Assembly (NCBI GenBank): GCA_964388085.1
Contig: CAYLZW010000125.1
Coordinates: forward strand, 1 to 15,322
Direction: 5' to 3'
DNA: 15,322 nt
From: CAYLZW01 sp964388085
GTDB taxonomy: Bacteria > Myxococcota > UBA727 > CAYLZW01
Shown: positions 6,839 through 14,702 of the stretch, piece after piece
Numbering within the stretch: position 1 is the first letter of the stretch
Layout of the letters: each line of letters opens with the position of its first letter
The notes under the pieces: generated by a model
What the model saw: the letters and a program-made list of their open reading frames with translations, nothing else
The model's database searches: none
Told to the model about the DNA's origin: nothing
Program-made: the position numbers and the translations under genes

Positions 6839-9109
6839 TCAGGAATCGCGCGCGGGAGCCACCGTGATGACCACCGACTTGGACGCCGGCGTGTGGCTCT
6901 CGTCCGCCACGCTGTCGCGCGGCACGAGCACATTTGCTTCCGGGAAGTACGACATCGTGCAGCGACGCGGGATGTCATAGGGCAGCACCAAAAGGCCCGC
7001 GCCGAGGCGCTGTTCGTCGCCGAACCAGCTCGTGACGTCGACGCGCTGGCCTTCGCTGAGGCCCTCGGCGCTCATATCGTCGGGGTTCATGAACAGGACG
7101 CGCCGCTCGCCGTAGACCCCGCGATAGCGGTCGTCCGGCCCGTAGAGGGTCGTGTTGTATTGGTCGTGCGAGCGCACGGTCATGAGCAGGTATTGGCCGT
7201 TCTCGAGCGCGATGCGCGGCAGCGCCTGCACCGTGAGCTCGGCCTTGCCCGACGAGGTCTTCCACTCCCGATCGCGCGCGCCGTTCTTCAGCACGAAGCC
7301 GTCGCGCGCGCGTACGCGCTCATTGTAGCGCTCGAAGCCGGGCACCACCTGCTCGATGAGCTCGCGCGTCCGATCGTAATCCGCCACCAGGCCGTCCCAA
7401 TCGACGGTGCTGCGGGAGCCGAGGGTCGCCTTGGCGAGCTCGGCCACGATCCACGGCTCACTGCGCAGCTCCTCGCCGGCCGGCGCGAGCTTGCCCTCGG
7501 AGCGGTGCACGACGCCCATGGAGTTCTCCACCGTGACGAACTGGGGGCCGCCTGCTTGCAGGTCGCGCTCGGTGCGCCCGAGGCAGGGCAGGATGAGCGC
7601 CGTGCCGCCCACCTCGAGGTGCGAGCGGTTGAGCTTCGTCGACACCTGTACCGTCAGCGCACAGCGCGCGAGCGCCTCGAACGTGCCCTTCGTGTCCGGC
7701 GTCGCGAGCGCGAAATTCCCGCCCATGGCGAAGAACACCTTCACCTTGCCCTCGCTCATGGCCTTGAGCGTGTGCCACACGTCGTAGCCGTGCGCGCGCG
7801 GCGCCTCGAAGTCGCAGGCCTTCGACAAGGCCGCCAGGAAGCTCTCGGGCGCCTGCTCGTAGATGCCCATGGTGCGGTCGCCCTGCACGTTCGAGTGCCC
7901 GCGCACCGGGCAGGCGCCCGCGCCCGCGCGGCCGAGGTTGCCGCGCAGGAGCAAGAGGTTCACGACCTCCCGCACGTTGGCGACGCCGAACTTGTGCTGG
8001 GTGAGCCCCATGGCCCAACACGCGATCACGCTCTTCGCCTCGATGTAGGCCCGCGCGAGCGACTCGATCTCGCCGCGCGACACGCCGCTGCCCTCGAGGA
8101 TGTCGTCCCAGGACACCTCGTCGAGCGCGCGCTTGAAGTCGTCGAAGCCGGTCGTGTGCTCCCGCAAGAAGGCGTGATCGAGCACCTCGCCCGGGCGCCG
8201 CTGCTCCTCCGCGAGCACGAGCTTCATGACGCCCTTCAAGAGCGCGATGTCGCCGCCGATCCTCACCTGCACATATTGGTCGCTGATGTCGGTGCCGGCG
8301 CCGATCCAGCCGCCCACCTTCTGCGGATGCGCGAAGCGCTCGAGGGCACGCTCCTTGACCGGGTTGATGCTGATGATCTTGGCGCCGCGCCGCTTCTGCT
8401 CCTCGAGCGTCGTCAACATGCGCGGATGGTTCGTGCCCGGGTTCTGCCCGACGATGAGGATGAGGTCCGCCTGGTCGAAGTCCTCGAGCGTGACCGTGCC
8501 CTTGCCGACGCCGATGACCTTGCCGAGCCCCTTGCCCGAGGACTCGTGGCACATATTCGAGCAGTCCGGCAGGTTGTTGGTGCCGTATTGGCGCACGAAC
8601 AGTTGGTACAGGAACGCCGCCTCGTTGCTCGTGCGCCCCGACGTGTAGAACACCGCCTCGTTGGGGTCGGCGCAGGCGTTCAGCTCGTCGGCGATGAGCG
8701 AGAACGCGCTCTGCCACGAAATGGGCTCGTAGCGATCGGCGCCCGGACGCTTCAGCATCGGGTGCGTGATTCGTCCCTGGGCCTCGAGCCACAGATCGCT
8801 CTCGGCCTTGAGCTTCGCGACGGTCCACTCCTCGAAGAACAGCGGCGTGACCTTCCTGGTCGTCGCTTCGTGCGCCACCGCGCGCGCGCCGTTCTCACAG
8901 AACTCGGCGATGGCGCGATCTTTCGGATCGGGCCACGCGCAGCCGGGACAGTCGAAGCCGTTCGCCTGGTTCACCTGCAAGAGCGCGCGCGTGCCGCGGA
9001 CGACGCCGCTCTGGCGCTGCGCATAGCGGACGCTCGAGAGCACGGCGTCCTTGCCGGCGGCGGGCTTGTCGTAGGGCAGAACGCGCAGGGGCTCGCTCGG
9101 GTCAGCCAT
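6839..9109 (-). CDS. FdhF/YdeP family molybdopterin oxidoreductase (formate dehydrogenase alpha-like)
   Basis: The 756-residue protein is about the size of E. coli YdeP. GFDCPGCAWPDP (52-62, Cys54 and Cys57) with Cys71 in EFCENGARA is the N-terminal signature of this family. DCSNMCHESSGKGL (182-195) corresponds to the loop that supplies the molybdenum ligand in formate dehydrogenases, here most likely Cys187. LILIVGQNPGTNHPR and CPVRGHSNVQGDRTMG are further molybdopterin-guanine dinucleotide contacts. The end, with MTVRSHDQYNTTLYG, is the MopB C-terminal domain. There is no signal peptide, so it is cytoplasmic. The in vivo substrate of this family is not settled; E. coli YdeP is linked to acid resistance. 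The ATG at 9109 is set by GAGGAG 7 bases upstream; a GTG at 9154 in the same frame lies upstream of the candidate promoter. The next gene, a MATE transporter, follows after 27 bases. No cofactor-maturation or FdhD-like gene is in the window. Confidence 0.93.
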   Translation of the reverse strand: MADPSEPLRVLPYDKPAAGKDAVLSSVRYAQRQSGVVRGTRALLQVNQANGFDCPGCAWPDPKDRAIAEFCENGARAVAHEATTRKVTPLFFEEWTVAKLKAESDLWLEAQGRITHPMLKRPGADRYEPISWQSAFSLIADELNACADPNEAVFYTSGRTSNEAAFLYQLFVRQYGTNNLPDCSNMCHESSGKGLGKVIGVGKGTVTLEDFDQADLILIVGQNPGTNHPRMLTTLEEQKRRGAKIISINPVKERALERFAHPQKVGGWIGAGTDISDQYVQVRIGGDIALLKGVMKLVLAEEQRRPGEVLDHAFLREHTTGFDDFKRALDEVSWDDILEGSGVSRGEIESLARAYIEAKSVIACWAMGLTQHKFGVANVREVVNLLLLRGNLGRAGAGACPVRGHSNVQGDRTMGIYEQAPESFLAALSKACDFEAPRAHGYDVWHTLKAMSEGKVKVFFAMGGNFALATPDTKGTFEALARCALTVQVSTKLNRSHLEVGGTALILPCLGRTERDLQAGGPQFVTVENSMGVVHRSEGKLAPAGEELRSEPWIVAELAKATLGSRSTVDWDGLVADYDRTRELIEQVVPGFERYNERVRARDGFVLKNGARDREWKTSSGKAELTVQALPRIALENGQYLLMTVRSHDQYNTTLYGPDDRYRGVYGERRVLFMNPDDMSAEGLSEGQRVDVTSWFGDEQRLGAGLLVLPYDIPRRCTMSYFPEANVLVPRDSVADESHTPASKSVVITVAPARDS

Positions 9110-9134
9110 GGCACAGCTCCTCGTGACGTCGAGC

Positions 9135-9163
9135 AGCGTAGGAGACGCGCCCACCGCTCACAA
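9135..9163 (-). promoter_or_regulatory. Candidate sigma-70-type promoter for the oxidoreductase-MATE pair
   Basis: On the minus strand, TTGTGA (9163-9158) and TACGCT (9140-9135) are separated by 17 bases. They match 4 of 6 and 3 of 6 consensus bases. Transcription would start about 15-20 bases before the GAGGAG ribosome site. The spacing is ideal but the hexamers are weak, as expected in a GC-rich genome. Confidence 0.35.
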
Positions 9164-9236
9164 GCGCCCCCGCCGGCAAGCAGGGTCGCGCGCGCCGGCG
9201 TGCGGGTGATAACTCTGCGCGCACCAGGAGGACGGC

Positions 9237-11207
9237 TTGCTGTTGCGCTGCGCGGCCTTGACCGCAAATTGCTTGATCGTTGCCTCGTGCGCGCATGGAG
9301 GGTTCGCGGACGTCGACCTCGACGAGCTTCCCGGCGCCGCGCGCTATCCCGCCGCCGACGGCCTGGTGCTGTTCGAGCGCCGCAGCGTCGAGCTGCGCAT
9401 CGGTGACGAGGGCGCGCCGGTCGCCGAGGAGCTCGTCCACCTGCGGCAGCGCGTGTTCACCGAGGCGGGGCGGAAGCGGCTGCCGTTCTCGGTGTATTTG
9501 ATGCGCCCCTTCCAGGAGCTGCTCGAGCTGGAGGCGCGCGTCATCACGCCGTCGGGCGAGGAGCGCCGCCTCGGCCGGGACGACGCCGTCGACGCGCCGG
9601 CCTACGGCGGCTCGGTCCTCTACGACGACTCGCGCGTCATCCACCTGCCGCTCGCCGACGTGCCGCTCGGCAGCGTCGTCGACGTGCGCTACCGGATGCT
9701 GCACAAAGAGCCGCTGCTGTTCGGCTTCGTGCACGGCTTCGAGTCGCATTTTCCCGCCCTCGAGAGCCAGCTCTCGGTGCACATGCCGGCCGGCTGGCGG
9801 ATCGAGCACCGCGGCTTCGTGCTCGACGAGGACGTGGAGCTCTCTCCGACGAAGACGACGGACGAGCGCGGCGAGCGGGTGACGTTCACCCGGCATGATC
9901 TGGCCCCGCTGCCCCGAGAGCGCAACGCGCCGAGCCGGCAGTTTCCGGGCACCCTCGTCGTGGTGCGCCTCGCCCGTTGGCTCGAGGGCGGCCGCGTCGT
10001 GGACGCGCACGAGGACGAGCGCGCGCTGTCGCGCTGGATGTACGAGCGCACGCACGAGCGCGCCGCACCGACGCCGGCCATTCGCGCGCTCGCGGACACG
10101 GTGTTGGCGCAGTGTCCCGACGATCCGCGCGAGAAGGCCAAGCGCCTGTACGCCTGGACGCGCGACAACATCACCTATTGCGCCATCGAGATCGGCTACG
10201 GCGGCTGGTTCCCGCACGCCTCGAGCGACACCGAGCGGCTGCGCTATGGCGACTGCAAGGACAAGGCGAACCTGCTGCGCTCGCTCTTGCTGACGCAAGG
10301 GATCGAGAGCCACGTCGCCAGCATCTACAACCACGGGGGGCTGCCGCGGCCGTTCCGCTTCCCGACCATGGTGGGCAACGCCAACCACGCCATCCTCGTG
10401 GTCGATCTCGCCGAGGGTCGCGTGGCCATGGATCCGACGACGAGGACGGTGCCGTTTGGCCGCCTGCCCTTCGGCGACCAGGGGGCCGAGCTGCTGCCCT
10501 TCACGCGCGAAGGCGCGCCGCTTTGGCGGACGCCCGTCGACGAGCCCGAGACCAACGTCATCGAGACCGGCTTGAGCCTCGTCCTGCGGCCGGGAAAGGG
10601 GACGGTCGGCGACTTCGACATGACGCTGCGGGGCGTGTTCGCCGATCGGCTGCGGGACCAGCTCTTGCGCACGACCGTGAGCGGCATCCCCGAGGTCATC
10701 GACCGCTGGGTGCCCGTGCACACCGACGAGGTGACGGACGTCGTGCTGGTCGGTGCGTCGCCCCCGCTCGAGCCGACCCCCGTGAGCGCGCGTGGCAAGA
10801 TCGACGGACACGGCGAGCTGTCGGACGACCTGAGCTTCTTCCTGTTCCGCCTCTCGGACTACCTCTTCGACGTCGTGCCGAGCCTGCCCGCGGGCGAGCG
10901 CCGCACCCCGGTGCTGCTCGGTCCTCCCTCGCGAAAGCGCGACGTCATCACGGTGCGCGTGCCGGAGGGCACCACGGTGGGCGCCCTGCCGCCGCCGGTC
11001 ACGCTCGAGAGCGCGGTCGGCCGCTACGTCTACGACGCCAGCTTGCTCGACGACGGATCGCTGCGTTACGAGCGCACGTTCGTCCTGCGCCAGAGCGTCG
11101 TGCGCCCCGCCGAGTACGCGGCGCTGCGCGCCTTCTTCGACGAGATCGCGAGCGCCGAGGCGCGCACGGTCGTGCTGCGCTTCGACGGCGAGCGGAGCGG
11201 CTCATGA
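9237..11207 (+). CDS. DUF3857 / transglutaminase-like lipoprotein with intact Cys-His-Asp triad
   Basis: The 656-residue protein starts with a lipoprotein signal ending in V-A-S-C (Cys18). Residues about 40-230 are the beta-rich DUF3857 domain (LEARVITPSGEERRL, VPLGSVVDVRYRM). Residues about 285-400 are a transglutaminase-like domain: YGDCKDKANLL carries Cys340, NHAILVVDL carries His384 and MDPT carries Asp399, the papain-like triad. The rest (410-656) is beta-rich and unrecognised. Transglutaminase-fold proteins in bacteria are usually peptidases or amide-processing enzymes; the substrate of the DUF3857 group is not known to me. The start is TTG at 9237, with AGGAGG 5 bases upstream and the signal peptide directly behind it. 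The gene overlaps the next by ATGA, so the two are translationally coupled. The upstream 127 bases are shared with the divergent oxidoreductase and contain a GATAAC hexamer (9208-9213) of doubtful value. Confidence 0.9.
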   Translation: MLLRCAALTANCLIVASCAHGGFADVDLDELPGAARYPAADGLVLFERRSVELRIGDEGAPVAEELVHLRQRVFTEAGRKRLPFSVYLMRPFQELLELEARVITPSGEERRLGRDDAVDAPAYGGSVLYDDSRVIHLPLADVPLGSVVDVRYRMLHKEPLLFGFVHGFESHFPALESQLSVHMPAGWRIEHRGFVLDEDVELSPTKTTDERGERVTFTRHDLAPLPRERNAPSRQFPGTLVVVRLARWLEGGRVVDAHEDERALSRWMYERTHERAAPTPAIRALADTVLAQCPDDPREKAKRLYAWTRDNITYCAIEIGYGGWFPHASSDTERLRYGDCKDKANLLRSLLLTQGIESHVASIYNHGGLPRPFRFPTMVGNANHAILVVDLAEGRVAMDPTTRTVPFGRLPFGDQGAELLPFTREGAPLWRTPVDEPETNVIETGLSLVLRPGKGTVGDFDMTLRGVFADRLRDQLLRTTVSGIPEVIDRWVPVHTDEVTDVVLVGASPPLEPTPVSARGKIDGHGELSDDLSFFLFRLSDYLFDVVPSLPAGERRTPVLLGPPSRKRDVITVRVPEGTTVGALPPPVTLESAVGRYVYDASLLDDGSLRYERTFVLRQSVVRPAEYAALRAFFDEIASAEARTVVLRFDGERSGS

Positions 11208-13222
11208 GCTACGCGCTCCGCCCGAGCGACCGGAGGTCGCGACGCGGCGCCGTCCTGCTCGTCGTCGTCGCCCTGAGCGGCTGCGCCGCGGGCCTGAGGC
11301 CGGCGAAGCTCCTCGACGCGCAGGAGCTGAGCGCGCTGCCGAGCGACGATGAAGAGCGCTTCGAGGACGCGCCCGTGGTGGCCCTGCGCCGCCACGAGCG
11401 CTTCTCCATCCACACACCGCGCGGCGAACCCATCTACACCGACATTCAGCGCCACGTGGTGCTGCGCGTGCGCAGCCAGGAGGGCATCGACGACTGGTCT
11501 TCGCTGACCATCTCGGCGGATCGTGACTCGAAGTTCCTTCACTTCGAGGCGCGCACGATCTCGCCGAGCGGCGTCATCACGCCCGTCGATCCGGGGCACG
11601 TGTTCGACGACAGCGCGAGCTTCGGCGAGAACCAGGCGTCGTTCCGCAAGTTTCAGTTCCCGCGCGTCGAGGTCGGCAGCCTGCTCGAGTACACCTACAC
11701 CCGGCGCATGCAGGGCTACCGCAACGTCATGGAGAGCGGCGTGGGCGCCTCGAGCTATCCCGTGGTCGATTACGCGCTCGAGATCATCGCCGCGCGAGAC
11801 GTCATCTACGAGGCGCGCCTGCACAACGTGGCCGGGTCCTTCCAGCAGGACAAGGTCGGCTCCGCCTCACGCCTGCGCCTGAACCTGCGCGACATCCCCG
11901 CCCATGAGTCGAGCGACTTCTCGCCGCACTGGTCGTGGCGCTCCCCCTGGTGGGAGTTCCGCATCAAGCACTTCGCCTTCCGCTACAACACCTACAAGGT
12001 CACCCACTCGTGGCGCGACACCTTCCGCCACTTTGCCGAGCGCATCTACACGCGCGATGACGACTATTTCGACGGCTTCGATCTGAAGCTCGACGGTACC
12101 TGCGGCGAGGAGATCGACTGCACCTTGCAGAGCGCGCTGCGGGTGCTGCGCGAGCGGGCCGAGATCGGTCGCTTCACGAGCCACTATTGGGACATTCGGC
12201 CCGCCAAATCGGTGCTCGCCGCCGGCAAGGCCAACAACATGGAGAAGACCATGTTGTTGTTCGGTCTGCTCGATGACGCCGGCCTCGACGCGCGTTTTGC
12301 CGTGCTGGCGCGCCGCTTCACGCGCGAGGTGCACAAGCGGGCGCCCTCGAACCAGGTCATGAACCACGCGCTGCTCTATCTGCCCCCCCAGGAGGGCCTC
12401 GCGGAGGGCCTGTGGATCGATCCTTCCTGCGAGTGGTGCGCGGCCGGAGAGCTGCCGGCCTGGTCCCGTGGCGTCGAGGCGCTCGTCATCGGCTACGAGG
12501 AGTCGGCCTTTCAACACAAGGAGGGCCGCGCGGAGTGGCGCGTGGCCAGCGGCCGACCCGCCGCCGCCACACGGCAGCGTTATCGGTACGACGCCACCGT
12601 GCGCGACAACGGCGACGTCAGCGTGCAGCTCACCATCGAGGACTACGGCGCGCACGCGTTTCGCCGACGACGCAGCACGCGCGCGGACGATCGACAGGAG
12701 CAGCTGCGGCGCGCGGAGCGGCGGGCCAAGGAGGCGCTCGCCACCGCCCGGCTCGAGGACTTCGAGCCACCGTCGTGCGATCGAGCCGCCGGACGCTGCG
12801 TGCATCGCTACCGCTACCTGCTGCCGGCCTTCGCGACGCGCGACGGGCAGGCGCTCTTGCTGCCGCTCGACATCTTTCAGCACGCCTACGACGGACGGCT
12901 CGTCAAGAACAAGCGCGAGCACGACATCGTCGCGGACGAGGATGACGAGGTCGTCTCCGAGCTGCGCGTGCACCTGCCCGCGAGCTTGCGGCTCAAGAGA
13001 CTGCCGGAGGCGGCGCCGAAGACGTCGGCGCTCGGTAGCGTCTCCTTCGCGAGCCGACGCGAGCGCGACGGCGCGTGGCTGCAGCGCACGGTGAGGATGT
13101 TCGCGGGCGCCTACAAGAAGGAGCGCTACGACGAGCTGCGCGCTCCGCTCACGGCGCACCGGCGCTATCGAACGAAGGTGCTGACGCTCTCCCCGGCCCC
13201 CGTGGAGCCGGCGCATCCGTGA
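11204..13222 (+). CDS. DUF3857 / transglutaminase-like lipoprotein lacking the catalytic cysteine
   Basis: The 672-residue lipoprotein has an L-S-G-C box at Cys27. DUF3857 occupies about 60-240 (FEARTISPSGVITPVDPG, RVEVGSLLEYTYTRRM). The transglutaminase-like region is about 265-410. The expected GDCKDKANLL motif aligns with ANNMEKTMLL (343-352), putting Asn345 in the place of the nucleophilic Cys. His388 (NHALLYL) and Asp406 (WIDPSCEW) remain. Four cysteines, C300, C306, C409 and C412, the last two as C-E-W-C just after the Asp, could form disulfides or a metal site. The C-terminal third is beta-rich with a charged helical stretch (RADDRQEQLRRAERRAKEAL). The ATG at 11204 overlaps the stop of the active-looking paralogue, so the proteins are made together. 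The likely role is a non-catalytic partner, binder or regulator of that paralogue, which is inference. The cytochrome gene follows 16 bases after its stop. Confidence 0.88.
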   Translation: MSYALRPSDRRSRRGAVLLVVVALSGCAAGLRPAKLLDAQELSALPSDDEERFEDAPVVALRRHERFSIHTPRGEPIYTDIQRHVVLRVRSQEGIDDWSSLTISADRDSKFLHFEARTISPSGVITPVDPGHVFDDSASFGENQASFRKFQFPRVEVGSLLEYTYTRRMQGYRNVMESGVGASSYPVVDYALEIIAARDVIYEARLHNVAGSFQQDKVGSASRLRLNLRDIPAHESSDFSPHWSWRSPWWEFRIKHFAFRYNTYKVTHSWRDTFRHFAERIYTRDDDYFDGFDLKLDGTCGEEIDCTLQSALRVLRERAEIGRFTSHYWDIRPAKSVLAAGKANNMEKTMLLFGLLDDAGLDARFAVLARRFTREVHKRAPSNQVMNHALLYLPPQEGLAEGLWIDPSCEWCAAGELPAWSRGVEALVIGYEESAFQHKEGRAEWRVASGRPAAATRQRYRYDATVRDNGDVSVQLTIEDYGAHAFRRRRSTRADDRQEQLRRAERRAKEALATARLEDFEPPSCDRAAGRCVHRYRYLLPAFATRDGQALLLPLDIFQHAYDGRLVKNKREHDIVADEDDEVVSELRVHLPASLRLKRLPEAAPKTSALGSVSFASRRERDGAWLQRTVRMFAGAYKKERYDELRAPLTAHRRYRTKVLTLSPAPVEPAHP

Positions 13223-13223
13223 T

Positions 13224-13240
13224 ATTGTGTCGAGCACAAT
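13224..13240. repeat. Inverted repeat ATTGTG-N5-CACAAT across the cytochrome start codon
   Basis: The 6-base arms are perfect and the right arm includes the first two bases of the ATG at 13239. The AT-rich arms stand out against their surroundings. It could be an operator or a leader hairpin that hides the start. It resembles but does not match the CRP/FNR half-site spacing (5 rather than 6 bases between TGTG and CACA). Confidence 0.4.
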
Positions 13241-14675
13241 GCCCAAGCGATCCGCCGCAATGTCCACGTCCGCGACGCTGATCGCGCTCCTCTGCGGCGC
13301 CTGCCCGGCGCCGACGGCTCCTCTGCCCGACGCGGGACAAGGCGTGGGCGAAGGTGAAGGTGAAGGCGAGGGCGAAGGTGAAGGCGAGGGCGAAGGCGAA
13401 GGCGAAGGCGAAGGCGAAGGCGGCCTGCCGGTGCTGCACGACGTCGACGCGGCGCGGGCAGCGCGAGGCGAGCGCGCGCTCACCGAGGAGGTCTTGTCCG
13501 AGACGCTGCTGCCGGCGGGCGCCTTCGAGAACCTCTGGGTCGTGTGGGGCGCGTCGTCTCCGCCGGCCGACTTCGAGGCCGAGCTGCGCGCGCGCTACGG
13601 CCTCGTGGAGGCGCCGTTCGACAACGACGGGCTGCCGGCGGGCGTGCGACGGCTCGACGACGGCTCGACCACCTTCGACTGCCTGCTGTGCCACGCCGGA
13701 CGGGTGGCCGGGCAGACCATCATCGGCGCGCCCAACACGACGCTCGACCTGCAAGGGCTGCTCGACGACCTCGCGGCGCTGGCCGACTTCGCGGGCGTAC
13801 CGGCGCCCGCGCTCCCCGAGGGGTTGACCGCCGCGGCGGGCGCGAACGACGCCATGGGGCTCGGCCTCGAGCTCTCCACCGCGTACGGGCCGCCGAGCGA
13901 CATCGAGACGCGGCTCGGCTTTCAGAAGCCGCCGGCCTGGTGGACCATGGCCTACAAGGAGGAGCTGTACACCGACGGCATGGCCTCGTCGGACGGCCAC
14001 CGCACCATGATGGCGACGCTGCTCGCGTTCGGGCTCACGCAGAGCGAGCTCGAGCAGCGCGACGAGACCTTCGAAGACGTGCGCCAGTATCTGCTCAGCT
14101 TGCGCGCCCCGCCCTGGCCCTTCGGCGCGCTCGACGACGACAAGCTCGCGGCCGGGCGCCTCGTGTTCGAGAGCCGGTGCGCCGAGTGCCATGGCATCTA
14201 CCAAGGGGCGGACGCCGCCTTCCCCGGCCTCATCGTGCCGACGGACGAGCTGGGTACAGACCCCGTGCGCGAGCGACGCTTCGGCGCCGCGGAGGCGGCG
14301 TGGATCAACGCGAGCTGGTTCGGCACCTCGCCGGTGCACGACACGGACGGCTACCTCGCGCAGCCGCTCGTGGGCGTATGGGCGCGCGCCCCCTATCTGC
14401 ACAACGGCAGCGTGCCGACGCTGCGCGCGCTGCTCGAGCCCACGACGAGGCCGGCGCGCTTTCGCCGCACGGGCGTCTCTCGCGATGATTACGACAGCGC
14501 TGCCGTCGGTGTCGTCGTGACCGCGGAGACGAGCGGCGGGGACAGCGCCACCCTCGAAGGCCGGCGCATCTACGACAGCGCGCGCGTGGGCCTCTCGAAT
14601 CAGGGTCACGAGTACGGGGCAGAGCTCGACGAGGCCGCCAAGGACGCGCTGCTCGAATACCTGAAGTCGCTGTGA
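13239..14675 (+). CDS. Secreted di-heme c-type cytochrome, RoxA-like
   Basis: The 478-residue protein has a short signal sequence (MPKRSAAMSTSATLIALLCG; possible lipid Cys22, box not canonical). A Gly-Glu repeat linker spans 37-60 and the cytochrome domain about 63-478. Two covalent heme sites are visible, CLLCH (148-152) and CAECH (314-318). PPAWWTMAYKEELYTDGM (W234, W235) and WARAPYLHNGSVPTLRALLE (H388) recall the di-heme RoxA/RoxB rubber oxygenase and cytochrome peroxidase-like group, where such residues surround the hemes. RoxA itself is roughly 200 residues longer, so substrate and even enzymatic activity are open. The protein should be periplasmic or outer-membrane-exposed. ATG at 13239 was preferred over GTG 13227 and ATG 13260 because it leaves Lys-Arg before the hydrophobic segment; none has a good ribosome site. 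It lies 16 bases after the DUF3857 gene and 27 before the next. Confidence 0.87.
   Translation: MPKRSAAMSTSATLIALLCGACPAPTAPLPDAGQGVGEGEGEGEGEGEGEGEGEGEGEGEGGLPVLHDVDAARAARGERALTEEVLSETLLPAGAFENLWVVWGASSPPADFEAELRARYGLVEAPFDNDGLPAGVRRLDDGSTTFDCLLCHAGRVAGQTIIGAPNTTLDLQGLLDDLAALADFAGVPAPALPEGLTAAAGANDAMGLGLELSTAYGPPSDIETRLGFQKPPAWWTMAYKEELYTDGMASSDGHRTMMATLLAFGLTQSELEQRDETFEDVRQYLLSLRAPPWPFGALDDDKLAAGRLVFESRCAECHGIYQGADAAFPGLIVPTDELGTDPVRERRFGAAEAAWINASWFGTSPVHDTDGYLAQPLVGVWARAPYLHNGSVPTLRALLEPTTRPARFRRTGVSRDDYDSAAVGVVVTAETSGGDSATLEGRRIYDSARVGLSNQGHEYGAELDEAAKDALLEYLKSL
13347..13418 (+). repeat. Hexanucleotide repeat GGYGAR, 12 copies, coding for (Gly-Glu)12
   Basis: Twelve six-base units, mostly GGCGAA with GGTGAA and GGCGAG variants, encode residues 37-60 of the cytochrome. 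It is an acidic flexible spacer between the membrane or secretion signal and the heme domain. The last five units are identical (GGCGAA), which suggests recent expansion by slippage. Confidence 0.9.
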
Positions 14676-14702
14676 GGCGCGCTGTTATACCTTGGCCGCA
14701 GC

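Noticed and set aside
6893..9406. Plus-strand open frame of 837 codons opposite the molybdopterin oxidoreductase
   Set aside because: It is a low-complexity Arg/Ala/His/Leu translation that runs through the divergent promoter region and into the first DUF3857 gene in another frame.
9977..11203. Upstream extension of the second DUF3857 frame through the first DUF3857 gene
   Set aside because: The extension is Arg-rich shadow sequence. The lipoprotein signal at 11204 marks the true start.
13347..13418. Regular short repeats as a possible CRISPR-like array
   Set aside because: The units are 6 bases with no spacers and lie in frame within a gene.
13149..14609. Minus-strand open frame with an alternating Phe-Ala stretch opposite the cytochrome
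   Set aside because: The Phe-Ala stretch is only the complement of the Gly-Glu coding repeat, and no domain is present.
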